A DNA stretch of 11,098 bases from positions 1-11,098 of the forward strand of contig RXOD01006156.1 in the NCBI GenBank assembly GCA_005223375.1, written 5' to 3'. Below are positions 9,401 to 11,098 of the stretch, piece by piece; the first letter of the stretch is position 1; the number at the start of each line of letters is the position of its first letter. A program made the translations under genes and the position numbers. Under the pieces are notes generated by a model. That model was not told where the DNA came from. It ran no database searches and saw only the letters and a list, made by a program, of their open reading frames with translations. This DNA is from Amoebophrya sp. AT5.2. Lineage: Eukaryota; Sar; Dinophyceae; Syndiniales; Amoebophryaceae.

Positions 9401-11042
9401 CCACGGGTTGGTTAGAAACCGGGGCCGAAAGATCGAGGAGGAAAAACCCATGAAAAAATTATACTTTTTCTGCTCTTCACTTTTACAGTTGTACCGAAAA
9501 CGCAAAAACTACAGCGAAGACCAAACATCTACATCGAAGGCCAGACATATCGAAAAGACCACAGCGCGCACTCGGCGTGGATCGCTGATACCAGAACCTG
9601 AGCAGCGGAAGCGCTACATAGTAGTACCTCTACCTACTCCCGGATATAATAAATTAAGTAGATGTAGAAGTAAGCCCGCAGATTGTCCTCCATAGGACAA
9701 CAAAGGTTTTTCTCCTCCCCAAACTCCATTGCTGGGTTAAGTTTGGATATGCCGTTCTGTGAGACGGTTGCGACCTCGTCGACGGTGATAAAGCGCTGCA
9801 AATCGGCGGCCAGCTCAGGGATGACCACTGCCGGGTCCGACTTCCGGGCCCCAGCGTTATCTGTGACGTTTTTACCATCGCCAGCGACATATGCAGGGGA
9901 AATTTGTCCCGGTCCCACTTTCTGAGGAGTGCGGGAAGTTGGTTGCGTCCTTAGTTTCGTGGCCAACTGTGTGTCGGGGAGCTGCGTCGGCAAGAGGCCT
10001 TGATTCGGACCAATGGGCAGACCCTTCCCGGCATACTAGGCTGTGCTCCAACCCGCTTCGGAACCTAAACACCCCTGGAAGTCAATATATCCCGGGTTCC
10101 TTCACACTCAGGCCGGGACCTAGACACCCCTAATAAAAAATATACGTCCCACGACTTTTCGGAATGGGTTGCAAATCCTTGAAAAAGCCCGGTAACATCG
10201 GGGCAAATTTCCTCTGCATACGAGAGACAGCCGCGCCATTGTTGCCGCGAGACCGTCTTCTTCGCGCTGCGACTGCGACTTCGCGCAGTGGCGGTTTTTT
10301 CGCGCCGGAACACCGCTGTCTGCGGACGTGAGCCGCACGAAAGAGGTTGTGGCTTCTTCCGGAAGCGAATCCTTGCTTCCACCGAAAGCGAATCTGTACC
10401 CCGGCGCCATCCGCAGGGAGCTGCCGCTTAGCGAGGCGGACCCCTGCTCCTCGGATCCGTCGAGGCTGGTCACCTCCGGAAACTGGTTGATGCCCAAACT
10501 CTTGCTCCTCGCCATCGGAGGCGGAGGTGGTCCTCGTCGTCCTCCGACACCGCTCTTAGCATTGCAGTCGGCAGATTCACTTCCCGATGTAGCTCCAGGT
10601 CCAGGTCCAGGTCCAGGTCCAGGTCCAGGTCCAGGTCCAGGTCCAGGTCCAGGTCCACCAGCTCCAGGTCCACCTGCGGCTCCAGGCACGACCGCGAAGC
10701 CCTTCTTCCACTCCAGCGGATCCACGAAGACCCTTGCTACGCCGTTCATCCTCTGCCGCTCCCGCCGTTCCTCTCCAGGATCGTCGTTCTTGAATTCGTT
10801 CCAGGCACGGTCGAAAACACTCGATGTGCCGGCGATTTCCGCCGCCAGCTTGCCCCCCTCCTCGTCCAGCGCCAGCGGGCCGAAGGGCACTTTCGGCTCG
10901 AAGGTGAGGCCCCGCGCGGCCTCCACTTCCAGGTATTCCCCGGCGTGCAGCTGCACGCCCCGCTTCGCCGCGCTGACGGCGTTAGAGGGGTGAAAAACCC
11001 ATTTTTGGCGGCATTTGTGGCACGTAGCTGGTTTGGCTGCTA
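5136..11042 (-). CDS. Large introner-interrupted gene, at least 8 exons, ~1263 codons visible, unknown function
   Basis: Proposed exons, 5' to 3': 11042-10221, 9884-9735, 9409-8716, 8271-7949, 7847-7650, 7252-7009, 6729-6634 and 6402-5136. Every join keeps one frame to the TGA at 5136. The N-terminus lies beyond the right edge: no ATG precedes the first exon, whose start is a likely acceptor after a pyrimidine-rich tract. The order is: CHKC motif, Gly-Pro repeat, conserved-looking segments (residues ~275-420), Ser/Ala-rich linker, a Cys-containing segment (580-595), a basic helical segment (~750-800), then a Gly/Ala-rich acidic region and a C-terminal coiled coil (~1153-1222). Six of the seven introns look like inserted elements. 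I recognise no family. Splitting into several genes is possible, but the internal ATGs (9350, 8270, 6380) all lie inside frames that read on through the proposed joins. Confidence 0.6.
6408..6633 (-). mobile_element. Introner-like element E6 (226 bp), flanked by GAAAC
   Basis: GAAAC flanks the insert on both sides in the sense orientation (plus GTTTC at 6634-6638 and 6403-6407). Removing the insert plus one copy joins ATA-GAA-AC to A-GGT-CGG and gives SIETGRQWVRC in frame. No GT donor lies at the boundary. Terminal inverted repeats are weak (GAGACCA near one end, GAAACCA near the other). The interior holds a 12-bp palindrome at 6496-6507 and stops in all sense frames. It may be an older or different element, or an ordinary intron of unusual type. 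Confidence 0.5.
6634..6729 (-). CDS. Exon 7: 32-codon microexon between two elements
   Basis: This 96-nt stretch reads LGEIGTKGANVLASPRRRFV followed by LRADEQRLKSIE, with good codon bias. It was not visible as an independent ORF. It emerges when the elements on both sides are removed, and it joins exon 8 as SIET-GRQWVRC. It is supported by frame continuity on both sides and by its composition. The left-hand duplication (CTGTT versus GTGTA) is imperfect, so the exact 5' boundary may be off by a few bases. Confidence 0.55.
6735..7008 (-). mobile_element. Introner-like element E3 (274 bp), TTACA/AATGCAT family
   Basis: Both ends, read inward, begin TTACA and reach the same 10-bp core AATGCATCG preceded by an A-rich stretch: CAAAACAATGCATCG at the low end and CAAAAAAATGCATCG at the high end, 14 of 15 identical. 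The flanking duplication is degraded (CTGTT versus GTGTA, 3 of 5). Removing the element and the right copy gives EEL-LGEIGTKG in frame. It contains a T16 tract at 6900-6915 and a false in-frame stop at 6936. It shares ends with the element at 8277-8715. Confidence 0.65.
6891..6926. repeat. Poly-T (poly-A on minus) flanked by 9-bp direct repeats
   Basis: ATAAGAGAT occurs at 6891-6899 and again at 6918-6926, separated by T16 followed by AG. The block lies inside element E3. It could be replication slippage, or the trace of a small poly(A)-ended insertion with a target duplication. Confidence 0.7.
7009..7252 (-). CDS. Exon 6: Ser-rich linker and basic helical segment
   Basis: 80 codons. A Ser/Thr/Pro-rich linker is followed by a basic helical piece (RFLEKRRAKLERLRDARAHR) and KNLKVGIVASGVKLAATEAF. 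Third positions are strongly G/C as far as LNEEL and drop abruptly where the 6735-7008 element begins. The frame runs on inside the element to a TAG at 6936, which could be mistaken for the gene's end. Confidence 0.65.
7258..7649 (-). mobile_element. Introner-like element E1 (392 bp), TATGCA/GTCCC family
   Basis: Terminal inverted repeats of 28 bp (7258-7285 against 7649-7622) match at 26 of 28 positions and share the core TGAAATATGTCCCTGTCCCC. A perfect 5-bp duplication flanks it (plus AGGAA at 7253-7257 and 7650-7654). Removing the element plus one copy gives PPSS-SSQSHSTSG in frame. Weaker similarity between the two ends continues inward for about 15 bp. The interior holds an imperfect ~42-bp tandem duplication (7379-7456). 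No coding capacity for a transposase is seen, so it would be non-autonomous. Confidence 0.8.
7379..7456. repeat. Imperfect ~42-bp tandem duplication inside E1
   Basis: GGGGACACAG at 7381 recurs as GGGGACAAAG at 7424. GGGGGGATGGCTCA at 7400 recurs as GGGGGGATAGCTCC at 7441. Spacing is 41-43 bp, suggesting an internal duplication within the element. Confidence 0.6.
7650..7847 (-). CDS. Exon 5: short acidic/Ser segment
   Basis: 65 codons with strong G/C third-position bias, including VREVAFGEGARLDVGKILSA and a Ser/Leu/Pro end (LLLPPSS) that joins SSQSHSTSGSS of exon 6 once the 7258-7649 element is removed. The opposite strand is also open here and ends KMKRRKV-stop at 7876. The minus reading has better codon bias and joins in frame on both sides, so the plus reading is treated as its shadow. 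Confidence 0.6.
7848..7948 (-). other. Ordinary GT-AG intron (101 nt) of the large gene
   Basis: The donor is GTATTC at 7948 and the acceptor is CATCTTGTCAG ending at 7848, after a pyrimidine-rich tract; the join is phase 1 (ESLGDGL). An alternative donor GTGAATAC at 7926 with a later acceptor (TTGTGAG) is also in frame. The intron is AT-rich with stops and shows neither long inverted repeats nor an in-phase direct repeat. It is therefore the one non-element intron of this gene in the window. Confidence 0.5.
7949..8271 (-). CDS. Exon 4: Cys-containing segment
   Basis: 107 codons joined in frame to exon 3 (PPRD-EMGKMVNQDRF). Cys580, Cys589 and Cys595 are spaced C-x8-C-x5-C in the segment MQCRRQIPKDYCVGRYRC, a possible metal or disulphide site. 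The end reads NTFDIVIPEYHKIENLPYE. The ATG at 8270, preceded by an in-frame TAA, could start a separate gene of 115 codons ending at 7923. I prefer an internal exon: the TAA lies inside the element, the join is in frame, and the next exon has no ATG of its own. Confidence 0.65.
8346..8368. repeat. Perfect 10-bp hairpin with AAA loop inside E4
   Basis: TGCCGGACGC, AAA and GCGTCCGGCA form a GC-rich perfect stem. It lies 70 bp inside the low end of element E4 and resembles a transcription-pausing or transposon-internal structure. With no bacterial context, a terminator call is not made. Confidence 0.75.
8367..8408. repeat. 21-bp tandem duplication (G7 motif) inside E4
   Basis: CACTGGGGGGGAAGGGTCCAG is followed directly by a copy beginning CACCGGGGGGGAAGGGT. 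The two seven-G runs make slippage or a G-rich structure likely. Confidence 0.7.
8716..9409 (-). CDS. Exon 3: conserved-looking segment plus Ser/Gly/Ala linker
   Basis: About 230 codons with strong G/C third positions. The start reads PVGIGRSHPLVANYESAG. A compact part, including LRLSQALLRVFRDRKLVLKS and KFLYCANKDVLML, is followed by a basic Ser/Gly-rich linker and a helical piece (SRYYDRMNQAIEDLAG). The exon ends GAC-GA at the first copy of the GACGA duplication. The frame stays open past that point to 8514, but third-position bias collapses exactly at the element boundary, supporting an intron there rather than a gene end. ATG 9350 is an alternative start if this were a separate gene. Confidence 0.65.
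9415..9734 (-). mobile_element. Introner-like element E5 (about 320 bp), boundaries approximate
   Basis: Inverted similarity links 9435-9487 with 9717-9663: GAGGAG(G)AAAAACC near the outside, TCTGC in the middle and ACTTYTACA further in, all similarly spaced on both sides. The outer ends beyond GAGGAG do not match. I set the limits at a TAACC direct repeat (plus GGTTA at 9735-9739 and 9410-9414) because it keeps the frame (SKLN-QPVGIG). The true limits may be closer to the inverted repeats. The interior is AT-rich with stops. Confidence 0.45.
9735..9884 (-). CDS. Exon 2: short segment between two elements
   Basis: 150 nt read in phase from the previous exon, MARLSL joining AGDGKNV. The piece PELAADLQRFITVDEVATVS is protein-like and has strong G/C third positions. 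The 5' boundary is well supported by the element at 9890-10220. The 3' boundary is less certain: I place it at the TAACC repeat (9739-9735) because that keeps the frame into exon 3. The frame itself stays open to a TAG near 9634, so a longer exon or a gene end there cannot be excluded. Confidence 0.5.
9890..10220 (-). mobile_element. Introner-like element E2 (331 bp), TATGCA/GTCCC family
   Basis: Terminal inverted repeats of 24 bp (9890-9913 against 10220-10197) match at 21 of 24 positions, starting TATGCAG. The flanking duplication is near-perfect (sense TCTCG versus TGTCG). Excision gives MARLSL-AGDGKNV in frame. Its low end matches the low end of E1 at 22 of 27 positions, showing common descent. 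Inside is a ~55-bp-period direct repeat (10060-10150). A GT-AG reading, with its acceptor about 30 nt outside the element, is also in frame. Confidence 0.75.
10060..10150. repeat. Direct repeat, period 55 bp, inside E2
   Basis: GGAACCTAAACACCCCT at 10060-10076 recurs as GGGACCTAGACACCCCT at 10115-10131. Each copy is followed by a similar AATATA...CCC stretch, suggesting an old internal duplication within the element. Confidence 0.65.
10221..11042 (-). CDS. Exon 1 in window: CHKC motif and Gly-Pro repeat
   Basis: This exon has 273 full codons. The likely acceptor is CTCAG at 11047-11043, preceded by a T/C-rich tandem repeat; an in-frame TAG lies at the window edge. Residues 7-10 are CHKC, a possible half zinc site. 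A charged, well-biased segment follows (LEVEAARGLTFEPKVPFGPL and onward) to about residue 125. Then come the Gly-Pro repeat (~129-150), a five-proline run before MARSKSLG, and a Ser-rich basic part ending MARLSL. The exon ends within the direct repeat that flanks the 9890-10220 element. Confidence 0.65.
10594..10656. repeat. (CCAGGT)n microsatellite encoding Gly-Pro repeats
   Basis: About ten copies of a 6-nt unit lie inside exon 1 of the large gene and encode alternating Gly-Pro on the minus strand (about residues 129-150). The unit is a multiple of three, so length changes would keep the frame. The opposite strand also reads Gly-Pro, which makes antisense ORFs look long. Confidence 0.9.
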
Positions 11043-11098
11043 CTGAGACCGAATACGAGACGAAATACAAGACAAAATACAAGACGACACAGACCTAA
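11043..11098 (-). other. End of an upstream intron with 12-nt tandem repeat
   Basis: On the minus strand about 3.5 degenerate copies of GTCTTGTATTTT form a T/C-rich tract that runs into CTCAG at 11047-11043, a good acceptor for exon 1. An in-frame TAG at the very edge shows the coding frame does not continue. The element or intron type upstream cannot be judged from this window. Confidence 0.5.

Overview
The window looks nuclear and eukaryotic. The long open stretches are GC-rich at third codon positions and are interrupted by AT-richer, intron-like DNA. Protein products are low-complexity rich (Ser, Gly-Pro, Ala, acidic). All convincing genes lie on the minus strand, head to tail. Non-canonical introns that are themselves inverted-repeat elements point to an alveolate of the dinoflagellate lineage; the parasitic syndinian Amoebophrya, known for introner elements, is my best guess. 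This is an inference from gene architecture, because no protein here gives a clear taxonomic match.

Layout. (1) 1-1452, minus: 5' part of a two-exon gene that runs off the left edge (Ser/acidic N-terminus, one compact domain, long acidic tail). (2) 1453-2619: intergenic, with a short GGTGGC repeat. (3) 2620-3380, minus: a two-exon gene for a ~211-residue basic protein with a Cys/His cluster. (4) 3381-5135: mostly non-coding, with a possible 58-codon plus-strand ORF just before the next gene's end. (5) 5136 to the right edge, minus: at first sight four or five separate ORFs, but they read better as ONE gene of at least eight exons and about 1263 codons in the window, with its N-terminus beyond the right edge.

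The main discovery is how that gene is interrupted. Six of its seven introns inside the window (226-439 bp) appear to be inserted elements. Most have terminal inverted repeats and sit between short direct repeats of about 5 nt (target-site duplications, TSDs). Removing the element plus one TSD copy restores the reading frame at all six places. At three of them no in-frame GT-AG alternative was found near the boundary. Two element pairs share their terminal repeats although they sit in different introns: 7258-7649 with 9890-10220 (ends begin TATGCA) and 6735-7008 with 8277-8715 (ends begin TTACA and contain AATGCAT). They look like two families of non-autonomous, MITE-like introners that colonised a single gene. 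Ordinary short GT-AG introns without inverted repeats (101-148 nt) occur in the same gene and in both neighbours, so two intron classes coexist.

No gene product could be assigned a function with confidence, and no RNA gene, CRISPR array or bacterial-type operon was seen. Exon boundaries come from reading-frame logic and repeats only. Transcript data would settle them.
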